DNA of 64,000 nucleotides from Rostrohypoxylon terebratum (taxonomy: Eukaryota > Ascomycota > Sordariomycetes > Xylariales > Hypoxylaceae): contig MU385933.1 of the NCBI GenBank assembly GCA_022497145.1, positions 1 through 64,000 of the forward strand, read 5' to 3'. The notes under the pieces were generated by a model. The model did not search any database. It was not told where the DNA came from and worked only from the letters and a program-made list of their open reading frames with translations. The position numbers and the translations under genes are program-made. Shown here one piece after another: positions 44,802-56,069 of the stretch (position 1 is its first letter; each line of letters opens with the position of its first letter).

Positions 44802-46882
44802 ATGGCAGAAGCTGAAAAGCCGGAGATCATTCCCGGTACCGATATTATCTTCACGGACGGCAAGAATGGTGAAGATTCGACGCCGGGCGAGGTCGTGCTC
44901 ATCCCACAACCTACGTCCAACCCAGATGACCCTCTTGTAAGCTCCATATCCCAATGTAAAAACAATCTAACACCATCGGCAGAATTGGAGCTTGACATGG
45001 AAATCCATCATGATCTTCAACCAGTTCGTCTTCGTCTTCGTGAGCATCATGACGCCGATGGCCATCTCACCTCTTTCGCTCATTTTCGAGCAAGAATTCC
45101 ATAAGACACTGCCGGAAGTCAATATGCTATTCGGTGCCGCGGCTATCACATTGGGTTATGCCAACTTCCTCATCGTGCCCGCTGCGAACTTGTGGGGACG
45201 ACGTCCAGTCGTCTTAGTCTGTAGCGTAATTTGTATCTTAGCCAATATCTGGCAAGGCCTCGTTACGAGTTACCCGAGTTTCCTAGGCGCTCGTGTGATT
45301 TCCGGACTCGGGGCGGCCGCAAATGAGAGTATCATGCCCATGGTGGTCGCTGATCTATTATTTCAGCATCAGAGAGGGAGTAGCATGGCTCTATACTTGT
45401 AAGTGAAACATCCCATTCGTCGAGCATATGAGGATATCCGTACTTATCTGTTCGTGTCTAGTTGGGCATATTTCCTCGGGCTCTTCATCGGGCCCGTCAT
45501 CTCCGGCGCCATCGCCTCACAGATCTCGTGGAGGTGGTTCGTAAGTGCTGAGTCTCACCCTTGATAAGAAATTCATCTCGCCGTTACTAACATCGAATTC
45601 CTAGTTCTGGGTCTGCACCATCTTGCAAGGTGCAAGTTTCCTCTTCCTCCTCATCGCTCATCCAGAGACCAAATACGACCGACCAGCCCCACCGAAACCT
45701 TCAACTAACATTAGCGGCGACTCGACCGTAGTCAACGTCCGCGCCTCTAATCCCAATCCTGTCACCGAGAAACCGGAAAACGGTGGGACTACCAGTTCCA
45801 CCACCGAGGTCGTTCCGACTTTAACGACCGCACACCACCAAACCACCGGCCGCCCCTCCCGCGCGCAATTCTCCATCCTCCCTCTGCGCAAGAGCCTACG
45901 TTTCGGACATTCGAACAGCAACGCATCCACCCCTTCTCCCTCTCCCCCTCCCAAGAAACACGACGATGGAGAGAAGAAGGAAAGCGTAGTCGCCGTCGTC
46001 CTCCGCGACGTCGTCTCCCCGATGCAGATCCTATTCACCTACCCCATCGTCGCGTGGGCCTCGCTGTCCATGGGTTTCGCAGCCAACTCGCTCCTCGCGC
46101 TGAACCTAACCACGGCGCAGGTGTTCGGCGCGCCGCCGTACCTGTTCACGCCGGACCAGATCGGGTTCGTGAACTTCGCGTTCGTGGTGGGCGCGATCGT
46201 GGCGCTCGTCACCGCGGGGCCGCTATCCGACCGCATCGCGCTGCGCCGCGCGAAGGCGAACGGCGGCGTCCTGGAGGCGGAAATGCGACTGCCCGCGCTG
46301 GTCCCGTATATCTGCGCGAATGTTACCGGGATGGTCGTTGTGGCTGTCGGGTACCAGCGCGCCTGGCCCTGGGAGGCGGTCGTCGTGCTGGGGTATACCT
46401 TGGTCGGCTTGCAGGTCGTCGGGATCCCGGCGATCGCGATCGCATATGCTGTTGACAGTGTGAGTTATTGTTTTCAACGTTTTTCCCTGATCGCTCATTT
46501 TCGCGCTACTTGCGTGAGGATCGAAGACACAACTATTGACTGTAGTTCTCTTTAGTATAAGACATTGCCCGGAGAAATCATGATTGCTGCGACGATCGTG
46601 AAGAACACTTTCGGTGTAAGTTTATTCTTGTTTTTGTTGTCCCCCCACACTCATCGCGTCATTAGGCGCAAGCCACCTACGTCGATCATGGTCTAACTCG
46701 GACAATAGTTCGGCATGATATTCTTCTTCAATGATTGGGCCGCGCAATCAGGTTACATCAAGCCCATAATGATGATGATGGCCCTCTCAATCGGCTTCGC
46801 CATCCTGGGGATGAGTGTCTTCATTCCCTGGGGGAAGCAGTTCCGTCGCTGGACCAAGGACTCTAAGCTACACTCTCTATAA
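44802..46882 (+). CDS. Major facilitator superfamily transporter (DHA1-like)
   Basis: Proton-driven membrane transporter of about 572 aa with 12 expected helices. Exons 44802-44936, 44983-45398, 45462-45540, 45605-46459, 46556-46615 and 46709-46882, all in frame. The DPLNWS entry motif before helix 1 and NLWGRRPVVLV (motif A) after helix 2 are typical of fungal DHA1 exporters. A long hydrophilic central loop (about residues 240-340) is Ser/Thr/Pro-rich. YKTLPGEIMI, encoded by a separate 60-nt exon, is characteristic of this subgroup. Exon 4 is clearly more GC-rich than the surrounding DNA. The substrate is unknown. It could serve drug, nutrient or metabolite efflux, and nothing ties it to the polyketide cluster 18 kb away. 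Confidence 0.9.
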
Positions 46883-47225
46883 TCGGAGATAGTGAAGGTG
46901 TCATTTTCCTCATTGAACAACTATACCGACAAAAACCACATTCTGAAGACAAACATGAGTTCAGAGCAGTTTGAACATAAATAATAGAGTATACATACCA
47001 TGCATTTAGAAATTCGTTGTTATTTTAGATGGTTATTATATACCGACATCAATGTTCAATATACAAAGGATTGCTCCGTATGTATATGAAGTGGAGTGAG
47101 AATATGTACAAGAAATTGATCTCCAGATAGTCCTATATGCGCTCCTGTACTCCCCCAAAAATATACGATAAAATGCTGAAAATAGGTATATGCTCGCTGT
47201 AAACAGAAACATCGCTCAAATCAAA
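46883..47225. other. Convergent 3' spacer
   Basis: AT-rich spacer between the convergent MFS and glycosidase genes; nothing recognisable. Confidence 0.5.
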
Positions 47226-48350
47226 TCAAACACCCGAAATCGACTGCCCGTTAATGGTCAACGTAGCACTGTACAATTCTCTCGCGCCGCCGCCTCCCTG
47301 GTTGGCGGCCGTGCGGCCGTGGAACACGACATTAACTCCGTTCGGGTCGATATCCAATCCGCCCGGCCCGTACACGCCCTTGTTATCGACGGTCCGGATC
47401 AGGATGCCGCGGTTGGTGTAGCTGCCGTCGATGGTGCTCGAGAAGGCGTACTCGACGTCGTAGTCGTCGGTCGAGTAGCAGTGCGCGCTGTAGAACAGCA
47501 CGTAGTTGCCGCTGCCGATCTGGTACAGCGACGGCGCCTCGACCACGCCGTCGTTCGACGCTCCCTCGTTGTCCAGGATCGTCTTCGCGCTTCCCTGCAG
47601 GGTGATGGCGTCGCGCGCCATCTTCTGGATCTTGATGGGCGTTGACTTGTAGGAGCCGGAGGGCGTGCCGCCTTGGCAGGTCGAGGCGCCGCCCAGGTTG
47701 TTGCCGTCCACTTTCCACAGGATCCAGCGGTTGGTGCCGTCGTCGTAGCCCGAGGCGTCGATCACGCCGCCGCCAGCCGTATCGCAGATCAGGGGGGCGC
47801 TTTGCGGTGTGAAGGGGCCGATGGCTGTGGCGGAGGTAGCGACGCCGATACAGTGGCTGCCGCCGTTTTGGTGCGCTGTGTAGTACATCACGTAGGTGCC
47901 GGCATCCTATATCAAGTTAGTCCAGACTTTTATCATAGTTAGAGTTCCGTATAGTTAAGTGCATGAACATACGTTCTTCTGTACATCCGGTGCCCATACT
48001 CCCCTATCGTTAGGGTCGACCCACGACCCGGGGTTCGGTAGGGCATCGGAGCCGCTTAGCGTCCAGGATAAGGCGTCGGAGGAGGTGGCGACGGGTATAA
48101 CCTTGCCGTTGGATGATGTCGCGTAGGCCTTCCATGAGCCGTCACCCCATATTATACTCGGATCCGGGAAGTTGACACCCATAGCTGGTCCATATAAAGT
48201 CCGGCGTCTTAGGTCGCTGGTGCCGGCCATGTCGATCTTGGTTATGTTGGCCAGGCCGAGGGTAAGAGCCTCGGGAGCCCGGGGAGCATGTTGCTGAGAC
48301 GGAAGCCCTGCGACTAGGCCGGCACCTAGGGAAAGGAGAAGACTCTTCAT
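47226..48350 (-). CDS. Secreted glycoside hydrolase family 43 enzyme
   Basis: Five-bladed beta-propeller glycosidase of about 352 aa, acting outside the cell on arabinan or xylan side chains. Exons 48350-47973 and 47906-47226, in frame. A signal peptide (MKSLLLSLGAGLVAGLP) is followed by a short propeptide. Family residues are visible: the general-base Asp in NFPDPSII, the pKa-modulating Asp in GVWAPDV, and the general-acid Glu in GVVEAPSLY. A His-rich AHCYSTDDY strand follows. The length fits single-domain fungal GH43 enzymes such as endo-arabinanases and arabinofuranosidases; which activity it has cannot be decided here. Convergent with the MFS gene, with which it may form a small carbohydrate-use pair (speculative). 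Confidence 0.88.
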
Positions 48351-49943
48351 GACGGCTAGTATACCGAGCTACCTAGGTATATACTGGGTTATTCGAGCCG
48401 AATAAGGTGAGATCGTCTGGGTTGACAGGAACTACATGAGTGCATCCTCACAAACATGCAGCATCTGATATATATGAACTCCAGGAAAGGGGGAGAGTAC
48501 CTTTCGGCTTAATTCAGTCCTAGCGTTCCTGCACGCAAGGTACGATCACCGAAGCACTGTGGCTTTGTAAGTTGAAACATCTTCGACTGTCCTGCCCAAT
48601 AAGCGACAACCACACCCTCAGCCCTTGTAGGGGCATCGTAGAAGTTACACATGGCAATGGCGCCGAGGTTGCCATCAGGCTGCATTAGGCAGGACCTGGG
48701 GAAGCAGGATGAGATGCCAATGTGCCATTCGTTCGCGTAACCATATGGGGTTGCTAGCGATCCTTTCAATTTTTATGAAATTGGCAGTCGTATTTCAATT
48801 CTAGCACTGCACTGCGCTGGCGATAGCAAGCCCTAAGGTCCCCTACTATGTACTATTAAATCTGGCCAAGCCTCCCACGCCTCCCATGCCTACACGCCAA
48901 TCCCGGAATCCCCTGTCGAAACTGGGCAAGCCGGTTATGAGTCCCGGGAATTAACGTTGCATGATCTGAACGGGGTTAGGCTGTTTATTCCTTGAATCTA
49001 TTTTCAGACAATTTGATAGCTAAGGACTCCTTCATCTGATTTCCTTCCTCCTGGTCTGAATTATCCACCCTTCCAAATACATAGCCTATGGGTAACTATG
49101 CCGTAGTATATGATGTTTATAACGATTCGTATTAAACCTTGAACTTGTATGCTGTAGGGCAATTGATCGTCGTTGGAGGTCTCCAAAAAATCTAACGTGG
49201 TGGCATGGATTTCAACACCAAGTTGTCAATGATCTTCCGTGATCAACACTCACCATTCCGAGTTCCTGGGTGTCTGAATAATATTTTGAGCTTAAATCAA
49301 CATTGAATTAACAGCGCCGGTATGAAGGCGAAAGTGTCGACGAACACGTTTCAACCTGGAATATTTTTATTTTCGTTAGAATCCGTCGCCGAGAGAAACG
49401 AAACAATCCAATCACTATAATAGAACTAGTTCAACTCCCTCTCCAACCTCCAATAGGAGGGTTACATCCTAAGGAGTTACGGCACTATAATTGACGCGTA
49501 TGTGACTGAAACCAGACCGCTTAGCACACACTGCGCACTGCGTCTTGACAAACCGCCATCCAATCCAAACAGTCTTGGGCTATGCATGTGACATTTCATT
49601 TGCCGAGCTCTCATAGAAAGTCCACTGGCATTTCCTGAAATATCGGTGATGCCTAGATGTCTGTGTTGTCAATTTCTCCGCGTGAGAAAAATGAGGGGCA
49701 ACCTGCAAGCTGCTTTTCGTTCTCGTTTCCAGATTTTCAGCCATATCGGCGTTATGAAAAAGCAAACCGGAAAATTACAAATGCTCATTGGTCGAGGCTA
49801 GCCGTCAAAGGTCAAATGCGAGGGGTACGGTGTTCAGCTATGTTGATCTTTCTTTCATTCCATTCGTTAATTAACTCTACCTGGTACTTAATTCCGCCAC
49901 TAATAGCGCGAAAACAAGGCTAAGCGAGGAGCTCTCTAGTAGC
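48351..49943. other. Long intergenic region
   Basis: About 1.6 kb with the GH43 promoter at its left end. One minus-strand frame is listed separately (48509-48769); the rest shows no coding signal. Confidence 0.4.
48509..48769 (-). CDS. Hypothetical 86-aa open frame, uncertain
   Basis: An uninterrupted frame with a start codon. Composition is protein-like: four Cys and several aromatic residues, with PDGNLGAIAMCNFYDAP and VVVAYWAGQSK reading like beta-strands. I recognise no family. There is no signal peptide. It may be a remnant exon of a larger protein, since the sequence reads like the interior of an extracellular domain, or chance. Low confidence that it is expressed. Confidence 0.2.
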   Translation of the reverse strand: MKGSLATPYGYANEWHIGISSCFPRSCLMQPDGNLGAIAMCNFYDAPTRAEGVVVAYWAGQSKMFQLTKPQCFGDRTLRAGTLGLN

Positions 49944-51721
49944 CTATCCCTTTCTCTGTAGTAAACAGTGCCGTCCCCATCTTCTCCTAAACTTTTCAGG
50001 TATGAAACTCCAATCGGGAATCCAGAGTACCCTTGCAAGAAGATGAGTGTTGGCTGCGTCGAGAAACGGTTCGCACTTGACGATGTCCCAGTGTTCCTCG
50101 TCAGCGATATAATCTGGTTCATTTGGTGGTAGGGGATCATGATTCTCCGGGTATTGTGTATCAACCAGAAATGAGCATTGTCTGATATCGACATACTTGC
50201 TCATGTCTTCCTCGTTACGATCGTTCATGCCCTTGGTTGGTAACCATGTGCCGCTCCAGAAGCCGAATCCGGTTCGCGCCTCGGAGAATTCACCAGGTAG
50301 CAGTCCGCGGAATTCTGATCGGATGAACTTTGCGTGCATATCCCGAGGTAGGAAATAAGAGCTGGGGAAGCGATACCATTCCTTGCCAAAACACACATGG
50401 TCCCCACGTCCACCCACGCCCTGCTGACCGAATACGCCAGCTCCAAGCGGTTTATAGATCTTGAGAGGTGCAGAATAGGCCGAGAACACTCCAAGAATGC
50501 GAGCCACACCTATGTCAAAAGATAGCAAGATCACACCGACAACGGCGAACAGTTTCAGGCGCGCCGGGATCTTCCCAACGAGAGTCTTCGGGTCCGAATT
50601 TCCAAAGGCTGATAGGATGATGTGGAATCCTATAGCGGCATTTAAAGCGACAAATGGGTACATGGGGTACATGAACCGCTCCTCTTTATGTGGCTGAATA
50701 GTAAATATACCAAGCCACATGTAAAAGGGGGAAAGGAACACAATCGTGCGTATGCCTGACTGGAAGCCATGTTGTTTCGCAGAGAATGCTTTCTGTACTA
50801 GAAACAGTGGTAGAGACAGCAAGGCCAGGACAAACCAAATGTTGAAATTGATGGCAAGGTTTCGGAAATAAAAGGTCCACGGCTCTGTTCCATAGAGGTC
50901 AGGACCTCCTGTCGAGGAGAAGATATTATACTTGACGATATTCCACGAGACTACCTCAACCTTCTTGTAGAAGAAAGTGTTGATAGATGTATCGCCAGCC
51001 TAGGTATGTGAGAACTAAACGTAGTTACACGAGGGGTAGGGTGACCTACAAGGAGTAGGAGAGCAGCAATGATACCTCTGCTAACTCGGATAACCGCTTC
51101 GAAGAAACGTTGACGATCCTGTAGCAGGGCGAGAACAGCAAATATACCCTCTTCGATCAAGAAAGGTGCACATAGGGCAGATGCGAATGGCCATCCTACA
51201 ATGCCACCGACGGCAAACCACCAGATACCCCAGGAGGTCTTGATCCCTCCTCTCCAATTCATGAACGCGGCAGTTCCGAGCAGAGTAGTGTACATAGCAA
51301 AGCTAGACGGCAGATAGGCCGTACTTGCATGGAAGTTTCCGGGCGATATCACTGTGACCATGAGGAAGAATAGGCCTATCCTAGGATTGAGGGTGAAGCT
51401 GATGACACGAAATAGGAGCACCTGGCATAATGAACAGACAAATGCCAAGATGTATCGAATGAAGTAGAACTCGGAGACCTTAGTAGACTGGGGTAATAAT
51501 CTTCTGATGTTGCCGACTATAGCATGAAGCGCGACATAAGACCAACTTCGAATGCTATAGTCTGGGGAGTATTCCCAAGTCTGCAGGCCGTAGCCATGAG
51601 AGAGATAATGGGTAGGTTCCCAATAGTTGAAAGTCTCGTCGCAATCCTGGATGGGTGCGTATAATGCAGCGATAAAATTAGCGATGAGAAAGGCATAAAA
51701 GGCCTTTATTGGCTCAATCAT
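49944..51721 (-). CDS. ALG9: Alpha-1,2-mannosyltransferase ALG9 (dolichyl-P-mannose dependent)
   Basis: ER membrane enzyme that adds the seventh and ninth mannoses to the lipid-linked N-glycan precursor. About 575 aa. Exons 51721-51050 and 50999-49944 with a 50-nt intron. Signatures: the luminal DCDETFNYWEPTHYL near residue 26 with the catalytic acidic pair, YSIRSWSYV, the YGTEPWTFYFRNL block, and the HKEERFMYP motif of the GPI/ALG mannosyltransferase superfamily (GT22). Ten or more hydrophobic segments fit the topology. The C terminus (RRRWGRHCLLQRK) matches the conserved end, so the gene looks full length. Housekeeping glycosylation; no link to its neighbours. Confidence 0.93.
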
Positions 51722-52589
51722 GAACGGCGTCGGTCCTCTACACTAGCTCGTTAGCACATTTTGCTGTTCGCTGTAGTGTACTTTGTAGTCGCTGGGATTA
51801 ACAGACTTCTTCTTAGCATGTTGTGCCGTTGGATGAACAAACTGCTCCCGATGCTGGGCATCTGTGGGAGGCATATTGACAATGGCTAAACGGGACGTAT
51901 TAATTAGTTCATGGGCGTCGTTGAGATTTGCGAGGCTGCGTGCGCAGTGAGGTGAGAATGTGCATTGAGAAGGAGATGGTTGCTTATAAGATTTCGTGTC
52001 TCAAAAAATGTTGAGTTTAGCTTGACAGCCAATTGGCTCCAAGTTAAAATGGTGGAAATGATGGAAATGACGTTGCGTCGTGGGCTGCGTGGGCTGCGTG
52101 GCTACAAGACCTACCCTACCCCTGTCCGTCGGATAGTTATCGAGGCAAGGTACTAAGATACACACTTATCGCAGCATCCGATTGGTAGACTGTACGTCAA
52201 AATTATCCGTCTCCACTGTATTTTTCTAGTGTAGAATTGAATGCGCTTTCACGCTTTCACTTTAAGCTAGCAGTTTGCTTCGGCGATTTGAGTCCGCGCA
52301 TTTTCATCCAAACATCAATCCTTTAAGGAGCACCAGTCTATTCCTGAGATTTCTGGGAAACATTACTCCGCATACGTCTCCGACTCTAATGAAATTTCTT
52401 CATCAATTTGTACGCGACTGGGAATATTGAAGTGCTATTCCAAAGGCGGCGCTTGCCACTCCGCTGCGGTCTGGTATGTCTTCATCCATGTCTCATTTTT
52501 CAACGTTCAAATTCACCCAATTGGAGAATTAAATACATGAAAAAAGAAAGAGAAAGAGAGAGATTAACATTATAATAGTCCTCTAAAAT
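51722..52589. other. Divergent intergenic region
   Basis: Promoters of ALG9 and NAF1. A short GTGGGCTGC tandem repeat is at about 52080-52100. No gene supported. Confidence 0.5.
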
Positions 52590-54302
52590 ATGACTGGACA
52601 ATTTGAGATCCCTGGTCTGATGACCTCATCAGAACCAATTGCACCAGTTGCACCAGTTACTACTCAAAACCAGCCACAGTTTGAGGATAAATCCCAGCCA
52701 GTGGCTTCTCAGCCAATTTCTCAACCCACTACAGAAATGGATATTGATACTTCCACTGCTACGGAAAATGCGCAACCTCCCCAAGAGAATGAAGCTGTGA
52801 AAGAGGATCCACAGAACGGAGACATACAGATCACCGACGCGCCACCTAGCCCTCCTTCGCTAACTTCGGCTTTAGAAGCTCTACTCGGCGGTCTGGATCC
52901 TCAACCTCCGCAAGAATCAACCACCACACCAGCTCAGCCCAATGGAACCGAACCGGATGGGCAGACTGAAGAGCAAGAGGCTCAAGGTGACCCTGAGTGG
53001 GAAGAGGATTCCTCACCTTACGAATCATCATCCGATTCAAGCAGCTCCGACGATTCAGACGACGATTCGGAGGATGGCAAGAACTACGAGTTGCTTGGCC
53101 CCGAAGAAACCGCTCGCATTCTAATGGAAATGGAGGGAGGCTCAGATGACGAAGGCGAGGGGAAAGCAAAAGGGCCCGGTGGCGGGTCCCAGGTTCGAAC
53201 TAAGAACGAATTACCTGAAGAAGTAGTACCTAAGCCAGATGTCACCATTACCCCAGAGATGCCCATAACTGAGCTAGGAAATGTCGAGCACATTGTTGAG
53301 AATACGGTAGTTATCAAGGCCAACACCACGGGCGAGTACCAAGTCCTTGACTCCGGTTCAGTCCTCTGCACCGAAGGTCGCGTCGTTATTGCAGCTGTGG
53401 CTGACTTGATCGGCAACGTGCAGCAACCCCGCTATACAGCTAGATTTACCAATGAGGAGGAAATAAAGTCCTTCGGTCTGGAATTAGGGACTAAGATATA
53501 CTATCTACCTTCTCACGCGACATACGTATTCACACAAGCACTTCGAGCACAGAAAGGTACAGATGCGAGCAATTGGCACGACGAAGAGGCTGGCGACGAT
53601 GAAATCGAATTTTCCGACGATGAGAAGGAGGCCGAGTATAAGAAACAGCAGAAAGCTAAGAAAAAGGGGGCTCGTGGTGGAAAAGGTGGGGCGGGAGGAC
53701 GAGGAGGTCATTCCGAGGCGCCGTCATTCCCCGTCGCGGGCGGCTTGAAGTATGATGACGATGACGACGATGGCCCCTACCGAAAGTTAGCAAGGCCTTC
53801 AAACTTTGCGCAAGGTCAATCAGCACCTACAGATAACGGGTTTATGAACAACCACAGCCATAGCAACGGCTCATTCCGGGGCGGTCGAGGTAGAGGTCAA
53901 CGAGGTCATGGTCGCGGACGTGGTCACCGCGGTGATTCGCGAGGTGGCTACTCTCTCCCACCCAAGCCTCCCAGAGGGCAAGATTATCAGCCACAATCCC
54001 ACCAATACAATTTCAATCCAGTCCCGCCACCGCCCGCCGCTGGCACGGCATATCCTCCAACGTCGCTACCCTTCTACGGTGCCCCCAATGGACATTCACA
54101 ACCTAACACGCAATTCCCTTTCGCGTGGCCACAGAACACCCCTCAAAACTTCGTTCCACCCCCGCCACCCCAATTCACCGGACAACAAACAGGAACAACT
54201 CCATACTACAGTCCAGAATTCCTCGCTGCTTTGCAGAGTCAAATGCAAGGACAGTTTAATCAGCAAGGGAGCCAATGGCCTGGGCATGGTAGTACTGGAT
54301 AG
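52590..54302 (+). CDS. NAF1: H/ACA ribonucleoprotein assembly factor NAF1
   Basis: Nuclear RNA-binding factor that assembles H/ACA snoRNPs before Gar1 replaces it. Intronless, 570 aa. A Pro/Gln/Glu-rich acidic N terminus (1-200, with SSDSSSSDDSDDDSED) precedes the Gar1/Naf1 beta-barrel (about 215-335: ITELGNVEHIVENTVVIKA, then VLCTEGRVVIAAVADLIGNV and LGTKIYYLPSHATYVFT). An acidic linker and a Lys/Gly-rich segment follow. The tail has RGG-type repeats (about 430-455) and a Pro/Gln-rich stretch (470-570) like the proline-rich tails of Naf1 proteins. Domain order and length fit the family; Gar1 itself is far shorter. Confidence 0.93.
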   Translation: MTGQFEIPGLMTSSEPIAPVAPVTTQNQPQFEDKSQPVASQPISQPTTEMDIDTSTATENAQPPQENEAVKEDPQNGDIQITDAPPSPPSLTSALEALLGGLDPQPPQESTTTPAQPNGTEPDGQTEEQEAQGDPEWEEDSSPYESSSDSSSSDDSDDDSEDGKNYELLGPEETARILMEMEGGSDDEGEGKAKGPGGGSQVRTKNELPEEVVPKPDVTITPEMPITELGNVEHIVENTVVIKANTTGEYQVLDSGSVLCTEGRVVIAAVADLIGNVQQPRYTARFTNEEEIKSFGLELGTKIYYLPSHATYVFTQALRAQKGTDASNWHDEEAGDDEIEFSDDEKEAEYKKQQKAKKKGARGGKGGAGGRGGHSEAPSFPVAGGLKYDDDDDDGPYRKLARPSNFAQGQSAPTDNGFMNNHSHSNGSFRGGRGRGQRGHGRGRGHRGDSRGGYSLPPKPPRGQDYQPQSHQYNFNPVPPPPAAGTAYPPTSLPFYGAPNGHSQPNTQFPFAWPQNTPQNFVPPPPPQFTGQQTGTTPYYSPEFLAALQSQMQGQFNQQGSQWPGHGSTG

Positions 54303-54910
54303 GGCCCTGGCGCCATGGTTAGTAATATGTTCCCAGCTGTTTCTAGCAGCTGGATGCCCGCCGATGGAACGGGTTTCATGCCCCTAACCCCATTATCTTG
54401 GATTGGTAGCACAAGGAGAAGTTCAGGTGATTATATTGCGAGCGATGCAATATCGCACTCTATAACCAATGCGCCACATGACAAATTTGACCAAAGACGC
54501 CGGGAAACGAGTCACCAAACGCGAGTGAAAAAGTAAGTGAAGGGGTAAATCCAAGGCGAATATCTCCAGAAGAATGTCGCCCACGTATATTCTCGCAATA
54601 AGGGTCATGGATATTGTACATTGATAGCCTTCGATATAGGAAGGAAAATTAGCATATAGGCTATACGTCTAAAAGGGCACAGGAGTTTAGGAGGCTTAAT
54701 AATCATCTTGGTCACTGTTATTGTCATTTGAATTGGTTTTTATTGGCGTGAATACTCTAGAGATACTCTTCCCGGAATTGTTTCGACATCTTGTAACATG
54801 TTTTAATCTGCAAACTCCATGTATAACGCAACCTAACTATCGAGTTTGACACCCCGTACCAACGTCTTAGCTGACGGCTCACCGGCAGTCACCGACGCCA
54901 TTCCCCAGAA
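54303..54910. other. Spacer between NAF1 and the P450 remnant
   Basis: No gene supported. A GCGAGCGATGCAATATCGC near-palindrome lies around 54438-54456. Confidence 0.4.
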
Positions 54911-56069
54911 TTGCGAAAGCGTCGGCGGCGGGCAGTATTTAATGTCCGACGAGCCTATACGGCGAATTTCTCTAATGATCGTCTCGGGATCAATGTGTTT
55001 TTACGCACAACCCTTGCGGTGGCTGTATGCGACGGGAATCCAAGTATCGCAGGCAATGCCAGGCAGTATAGTATGTCGTCTCTCGTGGAATACGAGCCCT
55101 TTGTAGACGAGTGCGCGGCGATATTCGACCAGCAGCTACAAGAACTGTCGCAAAGCGGCTTGCCGGTGAACATGGGCTATCGGATGCAGTGTTGCGCCTT
55201 TGACGTCACCGGCTGCATCACCTACTCAAAACGACTCGGCTTTCTTGACCAAAGGTTGAACATTGCAGGCATTACAGCAGCGATAGAGAACGGCCTAGCC
55301 CACGCGACTCTCGTCGGCGTATACCCCCTTTTTCGTACGTACCTCTTTGGAATAAGCGGCCTACTCGTTAGCGGTGGCAAAAGCTAGAGCATAGGCTACG
55401 TATTTGACTACTCCGTGCGGCGTATGGAAGAGCACGAGGCCGCCGCCAAGGTCGTGGACGAGGACGAGAAGCCTGCCCAGGGAATGGCAAGAGACTTCGT
55501 CTCCATCCCGCAACGGGTCTACCGATAGAACGAATCGTATCGGCTGGTGGTGCTACCACCGCTGGACGATTTTCCCTGGGAGGGTGTAAGTAATCTATCC
55601 TATATAGGCGGATTGGTTGTGCCTTTGGAAATCAATAGCTGACCTGTGCATGCCTAGTCGATCGTCGGAGTCAACACTCAAATCGAGCACCGCAACCCCC
55701 GCATTTTCGGCGAAGATACGGAGGAGCCCAAGCCGGAGAGATCCATGGTTATCAGATGACGCCGAAAATTTCCCTTCAATGAACAGGCACTGGATGCCCG
55801 TGAGTTTTCCCCTCTCCGCAAGAACTACCCGCCCCTATCCGGACAATATTTCCTGGAGTAAATCTCCTAGTTCGGACTTGGCTCTTGAACTTGCATTGGC
55901 ACACATATCTCGCATCTCGAGATCTCGAAGCTTATTCCCCGGCTCGTCCGCAATTACGACTTTGAGCTCTCGGATAATTTTGGTCAAGAATGATCGGAAG
56001 ACTGACGATTACTGGTTCGCGAATCCGAAGTACTTTGCGGTTCGCGTCATCGCACGAAAGAGTCGATAG
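54911..56069 (+). pseudogene. Cytochrome P450 pseudogene, pisatin-demethylase-like
   Basis: Decayed P450. The best-preserved segment (about 55060-55260) reads QYSMSSLVEYEPFVDECAAI and FDVTGCITYSKRLGFLDQ, as in the pisatin-demethylase/benzoate-hydroxylase-like group. Further pieces occur in order but in different frames: a VRRMEEHEAAAK helix near 55420, VGVNTQIEHRNPRIFGEDTE near 55670 (before ERW), a DNISW fragment near 55840 where the haem-binding loop should end, and TDDYWFANPKYFAVRV at the C terminus (about 56000). In-frame stops interrupt at several points, including 55385 and 55527. The Cys-containing haem loop is not recognisable and the N terminus is missing. It is an old, non-functional copy, unrelated in subfamily to the P450 remnant at 27.5 kb. 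Confidence 0.82.

Noticed and set aside
46054..46455. Arg/Ala-rich frame inside the MFS exon
   Set aside because: Out-of-frame product of a GC-rich transporter exon; the real frame shows membrane helices.
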